A stretch of 64,000 bases of DNA. Origin: Nomia melanderi. Taxonomy: Eukaryota > Arthropoda > Insecta > Hymenoptera > Halictidae. Shown here one piece after another: positions 26,657 to 37,642 of the stretch. The stretch is taken from contig NC_135003.1 in the NCBI RefSeq assembly GCF_051020985.1, positions 11,463,501 to 11,527,500 of the forward strand, given 5' to 3'. The notes beneath the pieces were generated by a model. That model was not told where the DNA came from, ran no database searches, and was given only the letters and a program-made list of their open reading frames with translations. How positions within the stretch are numbered: position 1 is the stretch's first letter; each line of letters opens with the position of its first letter. Made by a program: the position numbers and the translations under genes.

Positions 26657-26932
26657 CAGGGTGTAACTAAATTGTTGCGCGCAAATGATAGGGAGTATAC
26701 AACTCACTAAACTGAGTAAAAAATCCCCAGTGAACATCAGTTCAAAACTCAATAGTTTCCGAGATAAGAATAGGGTTCGCTTCAACAAAAATGTATGAGG
26801 ACCGAATTAAGAACACCGAATCTCGAAAAGTATCAGTAATACGAACAAATGTGTGAAACATTTGTTTTTTTACTCAGTTGCGTGAGTTGTACACGCCCCA
26901 TCATTTATGCGCAACAATTTAGTTATACCCTA
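26657..26932 (+). mobile_element. TA-flanked mariner-like MITE with long inverted repeats
   Basis: A 276-bp element whose arms, 26657-26723 and 26865-26932, are imperfect inverted repeats of about 67 bp. The left end reads CAGGGTGTAACTAAATTGTT and the right end, read inward, is TAGGGTATAACTAAATTGTT. TA dinucleotides flank it at 26655-26656 and 26933-26934, as expected for the Tc1/mariner superfamily. The interior of about 140 bp has no transposase. The arms could fold into one long stem, so a transcript across it might feed small-RNA pathways. Confidence 0.8.
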
Positions 26933-26974
26933 TATGTCCTCTTATATCCATTGCACGTTTTTCAGTATTTATAA

Positions 26975-27200
26975 ATCTGTTCTACTTGTCTGAACACGTA
27001 TAGACTTATTCTACTTGCACTGCCATTGATCATTTTCACTTGTCTGTATATAAGTTAACCTATTCTAGTTTCCTGAATTTGGCTATATCCCTTCACTATT
27101 TCTAGCTGCATTCTACTTCTCCAGTATTCTACTTTTTCAACAAGCTGCCTTCTCGTGCTACTTGTCTGACCTGGCGCATTGCAGCACTACTTGGCAGACC
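26975..27200. repeat. Degenerate minisatellite, core CTACTTGTCTGA
   Basis: The core CTACTTGTCTGA or near variants recur at about 26982, 27017, 27039, 27073, 27114, 27128, 27158 and 27187, with irregular 15 to 40 bp spacing. Its reverse complement TCAGACAAGTAG is the core of the repeat at 590-1325. Immediate proximity to the mariner-like element may be chance. Confidence 0.5.
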
Positions 27201-30200
27201 AAGCACTCTCCTAGAATAATTAAAATCCAGAAGCAGCTATAAATCAGGAATAAAATCATTGTGAAATTTTCGTTCCCTGCAGACCGCCTTCATTACCTCT
27301 GGATGCATGACTCACTACTACAACTGCGTACGCGCACGATTGAGCATCCGACACATTCTAACCGGTCGCCTCAAAAGTCTTCCCCCGAACTAATCCCTCC
27401 AATAAAAGGAGGAAATCCGGTGGCAGTCTTAAAAGAGATTTCCATTCCCAGCGCCCCAGTAAACTGCCGTAATCGTTATCTAATCACGTATCAGCGGCGG
27501 AAAATCTTCCATGCCCGCCACTAATTGCCCTCGTAATTAGAGGTTCTTTTGACGACTAGCAATCGTTCGGAAGTTTTCCCTCATAAATGTATTTTTATCA
27601 AACTGAAAATCATCGTTGTATAATTCCCTCCCCCCCTTTTCATTGCAAAAATATCTGCATCTTAATATTAATTTTACATTCACTCTGTTATTACTTTCGT
27701 CCTTTCACAAGCGACAATTTTTACAACTAAATGAATATTAATATTTCTTCCATTCAACTCTATATTATATTATACTCCTGTGAATATTATTTCACACTTC
27801 TATCAATATTTGATCAATTCGAGCAACGTAGGGTATAACAAATATTTTCATTAGACGTATTTTCCAACGGAAACCCTACAGAAATCATAGAAACGGCTAC
27901 CACACGCGAACCACCGCCGCCATTTAATACGATCTTCATCCCGTACTCATAGCACATTCGAAATACTCGCTTCCGCCGAGGGCGGGCCGGTAATTCGTGA
28001 TTGGAAAGGTGATAAAGTAACGACTTATCGATTCGCCGGTGCGCCATAGGTCGCTATGAATATTCAGTCGCCCGACAAGGACCGAAACGCGAGAAGGACT
28101 ACGTCCGCGAAGGATCCGGGGACAAGGCACTCGCGGTGAATGGACTTACTTCCGCGCGCAATTTTCGAACGACGGTCACCGGATATTCCAAGAATTTTCT
28201 CATTTCCACCCGCGATAGCGTTCCCGTGCGTGTACGCGTGTGTGCGTGCGAAAAAATCTTGTAAAATTTTCGGAACCGCGTTACACCGATCGCAGCGGGA
28301 ATTTCACGATGAAAATTTGATCGACGAGCAAGCAATTACCACCTCTGTTTACTGAAAAAAAAAATGGCGACAATGCTGACATCCGATACTTTTATTTCCC
28401 CGCGAAGAGAGGAAAAAGTAATTACCTGTTTCCACAGGAGATGTAAAAGGCGAAGAATGTGGCAATCGATCGCGCGCCGTTCGCCGCCGCCGCCCGTATA
28501 ATCAAATTTCTCTGGCCCGTTCCCACGGGTGACGTAACTTGGAACAACTTCCTCTGTTCCCGTTGAAACGACAATTTACAGTTGCGTATTTTCATGCGTT
28601 CCGTCGGAGGACAAATATCGTGTGTTATCGATTCTTCTTTTTACGGCCCCCTTTCATCGGCGTTGGTCGCGGGGCCGCGCGCGCCGCTGCATGCAGATGC
28701 CCGTGTCGCGTGGTTCTCAGATATTTAACAATATGGATACCGGTTATTTCCTCGTTATGCTCCGCACCCATGCGCGCATACATAGTGCCGCTCTTGGTCC
28801 CATTGTTCCGCGGGAAACAATAAATTTCGCAAATGGTAATGAACACCGTGTACCAAATAACTCTCGTGCTTCGGGCGCCGGGCATCGGTGCCTATCGAAT
28901 ATGCCCCGCTCGTGCTCAGAATTGCGTTAAGGCATCGTGGCTTACAGGCTCGAATGGCGTTGAGTCTTTTGCGTGTCTCTTCATCTACATCCTGTTAAGG
29001 TTGCCGCTTCGCTTAAGAGATAATGAACTTTCCCATCCGTTTCATGTTTTCCGCTGGCTCGATACGTATATTCCTCGAAGGATTGTTTGAAAGTTATTGT
29101 GATGGTAGGTTATTATTCATTTGCGACGAGCCAAATGTTCATTTATGTTGTATATAGAGAGTAGTAGAATGATCTGTTCTAAATCATAAATCTTCATCCC
29201 GAGTCTCGATGTTTAGTACAAACCGAAAGATTAAGGTTTATAGAAAATTGTAGGATGACGTCTGAAAGTTTGAACGCATCTTTGGTATCGTTGAAGTTAA
29301 GCAATGGACGATAAGTGAAACATAAAAATTTGTACGAAGTAGTTGGATGTCAGCCACCCCGGCGAGTTCACCATTTTCAATTACGCTCTATTGGGTGCGA
29401 TTAATGGTAATAGCGTCAAACGTCCGCGGCGGCATTTAACGCACATGTCAATTATGAAATTAACCTGCCCTTCAATTCTGTATATACGATTATCGGTGCG
29501 TGACTGTGCTCGTAACGTTGCGCAATAACGGTCGATGCGGACCGATCCGAAACAGTGGATTTTCATAATGTAACTGCGCAAACGTGCTCTTCCGACCGGA
29601 AACGTTCCTACAACCATTGCGCCCAGGTTCGTTGCACTTTTACTACGAGCATTGTTACGATCAATATTTGCGATGGCTTCTTCGATGTTGTCGTTGCCCT
29701 ATCGGCAACGGGCATTTACGTAATTATTCCGCGAATCACTTTACGTTTACAATTCGAGAGGGGTATCGGAAGGGCGCACCTCATTAACCCGGAACTGCCG
29801 GGACGATGAACATTATTGCTCCACACATCTTCGGATCTTCATTGCAGTACACACTCTGCACGCTTCATTTCCTTTCTTCGAGTGAATTCGAGGTTTCCTT
29901 CGATATTATATTATTTTCTTTAGTTTCTGGTATGTACTAATCCTTGATGATTCTAGTTATTAGTTACCATAGATTAAAAGTGATTCCCGTTTTTGTTACT
30001 TATGTTACTTATTACACACAGTTTTCATGGCGAGTAATTTAAAGACAAAATGGTATTCGGAAAACACGCACGAAATTTCACGGTAAAAAATATTCATATA
30101 AAAATTATTCGTATTTCATTTCAATTATTTTCACATGGTCGGGAAAATAATTGAACTTATAGAAATTTTTTGAATTCCCGGAAATCCGAGGGAAAATATT

Positions 30201-32639
30201 CTGTTTATTTCAAATGGAAAAATAACGTTGGAGAAAAAGCATTATGGAACTCTGTTAATTTTAACATCGTTGCGCGATGCATTTTTCCGCCGTCGCCTTT
30301 GAGTTCGTTGTAAAATGTCTTCGGATGCGAGATCTACTATTAGGTTAATTGTTTCTGAACGAGGCAGGCGCAGTTGCTAATTTTTGAGGAATGAATAGCG
30401 AATTTATACAGCCTCGCCGTCGTCAGGCGCAGTTCTTGTAAATTGCAAACCGCTCGATAATGGGGACCGTTAGCCTGTTATCCTGCAGGAATAATTTCGG
30501 AGTCCCTAATGAACGACGTAATAGTGCGGCTTTGAATTATTACGCACCGTAGAATTCGCCAGTTAGTCGAAACCGTTGAACGACGTCTCCGAGATCAAGA
30601 GGCGGACGAATGGTATTGTTGCCCAGATTGAGGAATTCGACGCACGAGGATCGCGATGCTATTCAGAGCGCGGACCGCAATTCCTACGGACAATTAAATG
30701 AATTTCAATGAGGAGTTATTAAATATCTCCAATTATTGCTCCACATTCCTTCCGTTATTTCCGGCGTTGATTTATTTCACCGATGCTCCCGTTCTGAGTG
30801 GAATAAATCAACATCGCTTTGAGAATACGAATAACAATTGTACAATTATCCACGAATGTACTATGATTTTCCTTTATATCCTTTCAAGCCGTTTATGAAA
30901 CGATACGAACACGATCAATTAAGATTCCTTTGGTAATTGAAATAACTCGATAATATTACAAAGTAACGGCTGCGACATTGAATAATTCATAATCGTTACG
31001 TATCATTTACACTCGTTACGAGCGAAGCAAATTATATTGAAATGTATGTAATGATATTATAGTGGCACGTGATGGTATTAACGTGCATTGTAGAAAATTA
31101 ACGTAAAGGTATTAACGTCGTTACATACCTCGGTCCTTTCATCATCGCATTTCCAATTTCCTACAAGTTTGCTCGTTCCATATTTCATTTTAAGCACACC
31201 CTCATTCTCCCGCAACATTATCAGAAATTGTTATCACCGCACCAGTTTCATTCTCCTCGGCGTTGCTTCGAATATAAAAATACATTGATCACTGCAATAT
31301 ATTTGACGCACATCTTTCGATAGAACAGACAATTCTTCCTTCTGCGCTCGATGCACAGTAACAAGTTCGGAGACCATGAAGGATACATTTAATCCGCAAT
31401 AACAACTGTAGGAAGTAACAACGAAGTCGTAAGTTAAGTTACATCGCGCGAATTTACGGCCGTATCAACGGTCGTATACATAAATCTCCAGCTCGCGACA
31501 CACGCGCATTATTGTGCCGGCGTATAAACGCGCGAACTTCGAGATCCAATAAATATAAGTCCCTCTATTCATACGTTGTTCGAACGGAAACGCATTGTCG
31601 CGGCCGCGCGCAGGGAAACCGAACGAGCACGGAGCCGCGTCGTTCCCCCGGCGGAGGGTCGATCCGGTAAGAAAATAGAGGGGCGACGTAGCCCGTTCCA
31701 TTGAAATTCACGGAATTCCCGTTTAATAGATTTTAAATCGTTCCCGCCGTCGCGGAAAACCTGCCAGCCGAGTTAGACGCGGAATTGGTGATCGCATTCG
31801 CGGCACGTGGTGGGAAGAAGGGTTGAGGATAAAAAGTCGCGGAGGAACGTACAGGGGAAAATAGAAATCACCGGCTGCGAACCAGTAATTACAAGATCCG
31901 CGTTGCTCTTCGATGGGCGTACTTTTCAAAGAAATTCATTTCATCTCCTCTGCCCGTTTCAACCGAACTGAAACACGCGTTTCGAATCGATCGAGTGTTT
32001 AACGCTGTCGTACAATTTCATTTGATGATCTTTAAACGAGAACTCTTTGCGCGCTCGTGTACAGACGGTGCTTGAACTTTGTGCAACGATAGAAACGTTA
32101 ACAATAACGTTATTCTGCTTCGCGTTACTTGCTGCCAGCGGATGCCGCATCCTCGCTTCACGATCTCTTTCCTAGTCGAATCATTTCCTCCGCGTTTTCA
32201 TTAGAAATTACATTCACCGATTCGCCGCTTCGAACTTCCAATTAATTCAAGATAAACACCGATTTAAATTTACAAACATCAAACTCCCCGCAGAAACCTC
32301 AATTACGCATTCACAAAGCATCCGAATCTCATCGTTCCCAGATTTCTCCTTCACACGCGCGCGCCGGCTAAAACCGAAACAGTGCGATTCGTTTATCATA
32401 TAATCAAAGAGTTCCGGTGCATCGGACACAGTCTACCGCTTCCCCGCTGGCTGACTCCGGTTACGGTTTAAAATTTCGTTGCCGGAATCCGGCGAGTACG
32501 CACACGGTAAACCGGGTCGTATTTATTATTACTGGGCTCTAAAAGCGGGCGGAAAGTTTTGTCGTCGCATCCACGCGATACAGCGTGGTCGTGTGGAACG
32601 TGCTGAAAGGAGAATGGAAGAAAACCGGCTGATGGGATC
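27201..32639. other. Non-coding DNA, alternating AT- and CpG-rich
   Basis: No supportable gene. CpG-rich parts (27,900-28,900 and 29,350-29,800) hold overlapping short frames on opposite strands. A CGTGTACGCGTGTGTGCG alternating stretch lies near 28230. No paired transposon ends or RNA genes were found. Confidence 0.5.
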
Positions 32640-32652
32640 GGGGGGGGGGGGG
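32640..32652 (+). repeat. Poly-G run of 13
   Basis: Thirteen consecutive G residues, followed over the next 430 bp by further G-rich runs on the same strand (near 32676, 32860 and 33060). Such a stretch is hard to sequence, so the exact length may be unreliable. It could form a G-quadruplex, but no functional evidence is visible. Confidence 0.8.
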
Positions 32653-34109
32653 CGGTAACACCTTCTTCGTTCCGTGACCGGGAGGGTAAAGGGTTGAAAG
32701 GGATCAGGCGACGGGGTTAGGGGTCCCCGTAACACGGTTACTTTTCCTACACGTCGTTTGCATACCATTCGCGCAAGCAGCAATGCATATGCATGCTGCG
32801 CATTCGCTGCGATCGGATTATTCTATGGAGAAAGTGGGCGCGGCGGCTGCGTAGGCGGGGGTCGGCGAAAAAGGGGGTGGCCGGAGATTGATAGTCGGAC
32901 ACGGATAAAGCGGTCGGAACAGCGAGAGCGTGGTAATATTCCCTAATTACCGTTGGCAAGCTGCGTGATGGAGGCGCCCTTCCCCCGGCTCGATTCTACA
33001 TCGATTTCGCTCGCGCCGCGAATAATAATGCCAGCCGGTTACCCGACCGACCGGCCGGCAGGGCGGGTCGGGGGTCGATCATTTCGACGGGACGTGGTCG
33101 ATTAAAGGAATTAAGAATTTCATCGGCACCTTGCGTTCCGACCGGTTTCCTTTCCGACGTTTCTTCATTAAACCGCTTCCCTCCCGTAATGAACGGGGAA
33201 TGAATATAAACGAACGCGAATGAGACAAAGAGACGCGGACAGCATTAATTAATAATAATGCGGCTGAATGAAACTGGAGGGCGTCGCTGATACTTTGCGA
33301 CGCGTAATGATGTCTAGTTTTCGTGGGTGTCGCGATGGTAGTTTCTTGGGAGAATGTAGACTTTTCGGAAGTAATTTCGTGGGAATTGAGAACGAGAGTT
33401 GTCCGATTCGTTCGGTGTTTCGTTGGGAGATATTCGGGGGAGTTTCGGTGAATTCTCAGGATTTCGTTGCAGCGTGTTTTGGAATTTAATGAGTGTTGTA
33501 AATGCATATTTGCAGTTTGTTGAGGAATGAATGTGAAGTTGTATACATATGGGTAGGTGTATGCATGCGAGTACTGAATAATGGTAGAGTTACGATAACA
33601 GTATTTATAATATTCATTACGGGTGGCATACTGGAAACAGTTCACTTACGAGTACTCGACCCACTAACACATATGCAACCTCGTCTGCATTAGACAGTAA
33701 ACACTGCAACAGTGGTACGAAGATTTCTGAAATTACTATATTAGTACGAACTTAGCACAGTGAATATATATTAACTTAATCCAGAGCGACAGCTTCTGCG
33801 TTGGAATGCTTGAATAGTAATTATCGTAACAACAACAGCGATAATAGTAATACTTCCACTTTATTATGCGTGTAATACGCACAGTATACACCGATGCGAA
33901 CTTAATGCTTCAAAAATGTCCACACGAAAATTACTTACAATATAAAATCGAAAATCAGTATTAACCCTTGACGGACTAGAAGTATTTCAAGTTTACTTAC
34001 TGCCAAAAAATACCGTAACATAGATAATGAGCGGAAACAAATTCACAGAAGTGACCTAGCACAATACTTAGCGCGTTAATTGTAAATACTTCAACATAAT
34101 AACTCAAGA
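32653..34109. other. G-rich then AT-rich non-coding DNA, with a transposon-end-like fragment
   Basis: The first 430 bp are strongly G-rich on the plus strand. A minus-strand open frame of 188 codons (33079-33645) has a Tyr/Thr-rich first half and an Arg/Ser-rich second half, with no domain I recognise and no supporting gene context. At 33961 the sequence TTAACCCTTGACGGACTAGA resembles the end of the family D element that follows at 34110. It may be a decayed end of a related copy. Confidence 0.45.
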
Positions 34110-34318
34110 TTAACCCTTTGCGGACGGATGTGGGCATTTCGGTGAGATAAAATGTTCAGATTTGGAAGACTGAGTCATAGACAAATAATCGAATTAGTCG
34201 AACAGCTAGAGATCAGCAGCAGTTTTCTTTTTTTCTATTAATTAAGCAATTCATATACAATTTAGCTTCATATGATGGTTTTCTATGTTTCGAAGAATCT
34301 TCGTCCGCAAGGGGTTAA
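34110..34318 (+). mobile_element. TTAA-flanked MITE, family D
   Basis: A 209-bp element with TTAA at both edges. The left end reads TTAACCCTTTGCGGACGGAT. The reverse complement of the right end reads TTAACCCCTTGCGGACGAAG, so about 16 of the first 18 positions pair. It has no coding capacity. The CCCTTTGC start and TTAA target fit a piggyBac-type non-autonomous element. Confidence 0.75.
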
Positions 34319-37010
34319 TACACAATTAAATTTTCAAACTCGAATGTATTCTATCAGCACAACCACTCAAAGATGCGCCCAACGATCCATAAAACTTCAA
34401 CGTACCGTCGCTCTTTGCTTAGCTCAAAAAGAAATATTCGGCAAAGAAACTATTTCTTAATTACTCCGCGCGAGGTAAGGTGAAAGATTTCCTTGAGGCC
34501 TGATAATTTCGCAGAGAATTAAGCCCGGTCAAGTAAACCCCTTTGAAGCGTTCTTCCTTTCGCCCGGTCGCGTCTCTGCCCCTTCTCAAAGAACCATCGC
34601 GCTGAGACGACCATTGTGAATGCACTTTGCGATGTTATTTCCATACTTCGCTGCGGCAGTGTTACTTTGACGTCTTGCGCCCGCATTTGAAAGGATGCCG
34701 ACGCCCCGTCACAAAGGAGAACTCCGTCACCAGCGAAGACCACCTGTCTCGAAGGGACTCCCGGCCGTAGTTTTCTATGTAAGCGTAGCGAACGGGAAGA
34801 TTTCTCTAGGGAACGGTGCGTCTGAGAATGTGCATTATTCATTCGGGGCTCGCGGCTACGAGCTGGTCCCCGGAGAAAGGTTTTTGACGCTTGGATTCAC
34901 TATTCAAATACGGAGGGGGAGCGATTGATCCATCCACTATATAATTGGAGATCCCATTACCGATTGATAATGAAACGACACGAGGCTATTGTCTACCGCT
35001 CGTATAATATATTAATGAGCGAGATGCGGGATTATCGGTCGCGGATAACAATCTTATCGTCTTTATGGGGCGGCGAATGGAATATAACCGTTTACACGAT
35101 GCTATCGTCTATTGGATAACGGTGTCGGTGATACCGTATTAATAATCGTTCACACGTTTTAGGTCCAATCGCCTGGCATTGTTTATGGTCAGCTGACTCG
35201 AGTACACTGTTAACACTTTGTCGTGGAATGTAGATGGTTATTAAGCACGTTTTATTCCAATGAATTTCATTATAATAGTCTGTACTGCGTTAACATTCAA
35301 TTTTATTTCTCTTCGAATCGATTTAACCGAAACAAATAGAGATCCTCTTCGATACGTTATCACGTGGAATTGTAAAATGTGATTTGTAAACTATCAGCTA
35401 ACATGTCCTCGGTGATAATGAATATCGATGGCAGCACGCGGGGAGAAAAACGAAGCCCCGATAGCAAAGGAACACATCGATCATTGAAAGCCATCAAACC
35501 CGGAGCAAGACAGAACAAACTGTAGAAAATAATCATTTTATTTTTCCCACGGTCGCAAACATTGCGCGGGCATCGATCACAAGTTTCTGACGCAGGGACG
35601 GTATAGACGGCGAACGAAATAGCCGTGTCCCGACGGCGAAAATGGAATGAATTTCGCGTTTCGAGGCGGCGATCTATCACAATAAAATCGCGGCCTCTTA
35701 AGGGTGCAACCGGCTAGAAACATTTGTAGGGAAGAGCGATGGGGGAGGATTAAGCGTAATTCCCGGATGTTCCCGGCGAAGTTTGTTCCGACGCAAAAAT
35801 GAACGCGTGAATAAATGAACCGTTTGGTTAATAACCCATCGAAGAGAAATGGACTGGCCGCGTGCGGCGGAAATGGTTCCCCGAGTGTCGAAAGTAACCG
35901 ACTGAATTGTTCAGCGTGCAGTTTAGATTCTAATGGCTCTGTTGCCGTGCTCGTCCGATGGAAACTTTCCCTCGAACATTTTCAACCGCGTTTTCATTTC
36001 TTATAAGATCCTTCACTTCCCACTAACTCTTCGCGTCTTATCGCACGAAGATCCTTCAACGTATCGAATAAAAATGCAACTTCAATGATACATTCTCTTC
36101 GATTGCAATGCACGGAATGCTATCGATAGTTTATTCCCTTAGAAGCTAACGCGACCACGTTCCTCGCGATTAATCGCCGAGATTCTCGCTTCTCCCGGCG
36201 GCGCTCGGGAAAGGGACAACGTCGTCATTCCCAAGAATCATTAAACAGGAGCCAGTTTATGGAGCCGTCGAGAGAGGCCGCGTCGCAGAAGGGGAGACCG
36301 ATCGATAAATCAATAAGGCGCATCGAGGTACGCGAACTTGATTAAACTAGTCCGTGGTCTCGCACGAAACGGAGTCGTGATCGGTGACGCTCCGGATCTC
36401 GCGCGATGACAGATAGTTATCGGAGTAACGAAGCGTGGTTTCCACCTTAAACCCTCCGCCGACACATCAACACGGGCTCCGCCGGTCCAATATGCGCGAA
36501 AGGGACACCGGGGCCCGGGTTAAGCCCGAAATTCGAGCCGACGTCTCATCCCTTGATTAATGACTCTGATCCCGTGATCGATCGCCGGAGGATGGGGCTC
36601 GATCGGCCAGGGACTCGCGGAAACGCGCGGCCGCTCCGCTGTGCCCACATTTTCGCGCCTGTAATCTCGTAATCCGTCGCTGCCGGTAAATCGCGAACAA
36701 AGATTAAAACAGCGCCGACAATTAAAATGGTCCGCGATCCGATCGCGTCCTACGGTTTCAATTAAGGCGTCGCGCCGTTAATCGAAACGGTTTTTTATGG
36801 CGTTTTATTAACCTCTACGTTAACGACCGGAATGCTCGGTCAGAGTCCATTGTTGCAACATGCTTGCGGTGTTTAATTTCCGAAGCACGAATCGATTCGA
36901 GTCGAGTAATTAGTTTATCAAATCTTCATAGGAACCTGATAGTGTAAATGAAAGTTTGCATCCAGGTATTCCATTGCTAACGTACGAATAATATTTGGGG
37001 AAAATTTTGT
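34319..37010. other. Non-coding DNA, no gene recognised
   Basis: CpG-rich in 34,500-34,900 and 35,650-36,800, with short overlapping frames in several phases and no recognisable domain. No transposon end pair, tRNA or other RNA gene was found. Confidence 0.5.
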
Positions 37011-37252
37011 TTAACACGTTAAACATCACGAAAATCTTGGCCGTTTTTTTTTTGAGCTGTTCTTTATAGCAAAGAAAAGCAGGGATAATTTATTCATTAT
37101 TTAGCGTTGCAATCCTTGCATTACGCTGTTATCAACTTAGTTGCGTTATTAAACATTTTCAATCGACATCGGTTATGTTGCATGTTACGATTGTTTTCAA
37201 GTAAATCAGAAACGGCGGTCATCAATGACTGACATGGCGCTTAACGTGTTGA
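37011..37252 (+). mobile_element. TTAA-type MITE, family E
   Basis: A 242-bp element. The left end reads TTAACACGTTAAACATCACG. The reverse complement of the right end reads TCAACACGTTAAGCGC, so the outer dozen bases pair with one change in the target TTAA. It is AT-rich inside and has no coding capacity. A similar lone end, TTAACACGTTGAATG, occurs near 62322. Confidence 0.6.
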
Positions 37253-37396
37253 CACGTTCACTATCGTCGTCATCGGTGTTTATTTCAATGACAGGATCTG
37301 CAGTGATTGCATAAAGTAAAGAAATCTGTAAGGATTTTCGATCTATGCTTCTAATTCTGGCACCAGATTCAAGCGATTGATGTTGAATGAAGCTGT

Positions 37397-37642
37397 TCAA
37401 CCCCTTAACCTACAATATCGTGTCAGACTCGCGATGAAAATTTTAAACTGAATTCGAGGGATCTAAGAGTTATTTATTGTTTTTAAATATAAATTAAATA
37501 TTACTCTTCTACTATCAATCGTTAACCTTTGGAGTAAAGGTAGTCGCAGATTACGCATGAAAATTTGTTTCTCCTAATAAATTATGAACGATGAAGTAAT
37601 ATCGATCATAGTTACGAAATAAATCATAAGGCAAGGAGTTAA
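37397..37642 (+). mobile_element. TTAA-type MITE, family B copy 3
   Basis: A 246-bp copy in the same orientation as the other two. The left boundary is TCAA rather than TTAA, then CCCCTTAACCTACAATA. The right end reads AATCATAAGGCAAGGAGTTAA. Interior matches include GACTCGCGATGAAAATTTT and CTCCTAATAAATTATGAACG. It is more diverged than copy 2 and lies 144 bp from the family E element. Confidence 0.75.

Noticed and set aside
33079..33645. 188-codon minus-strand open frame
   Set aside because: Composition shifts from Tyr/Thr-rich to Arg/Ser-rich with the underlying base composition, no domain is visible, and short frames overlap on the opposite strand.
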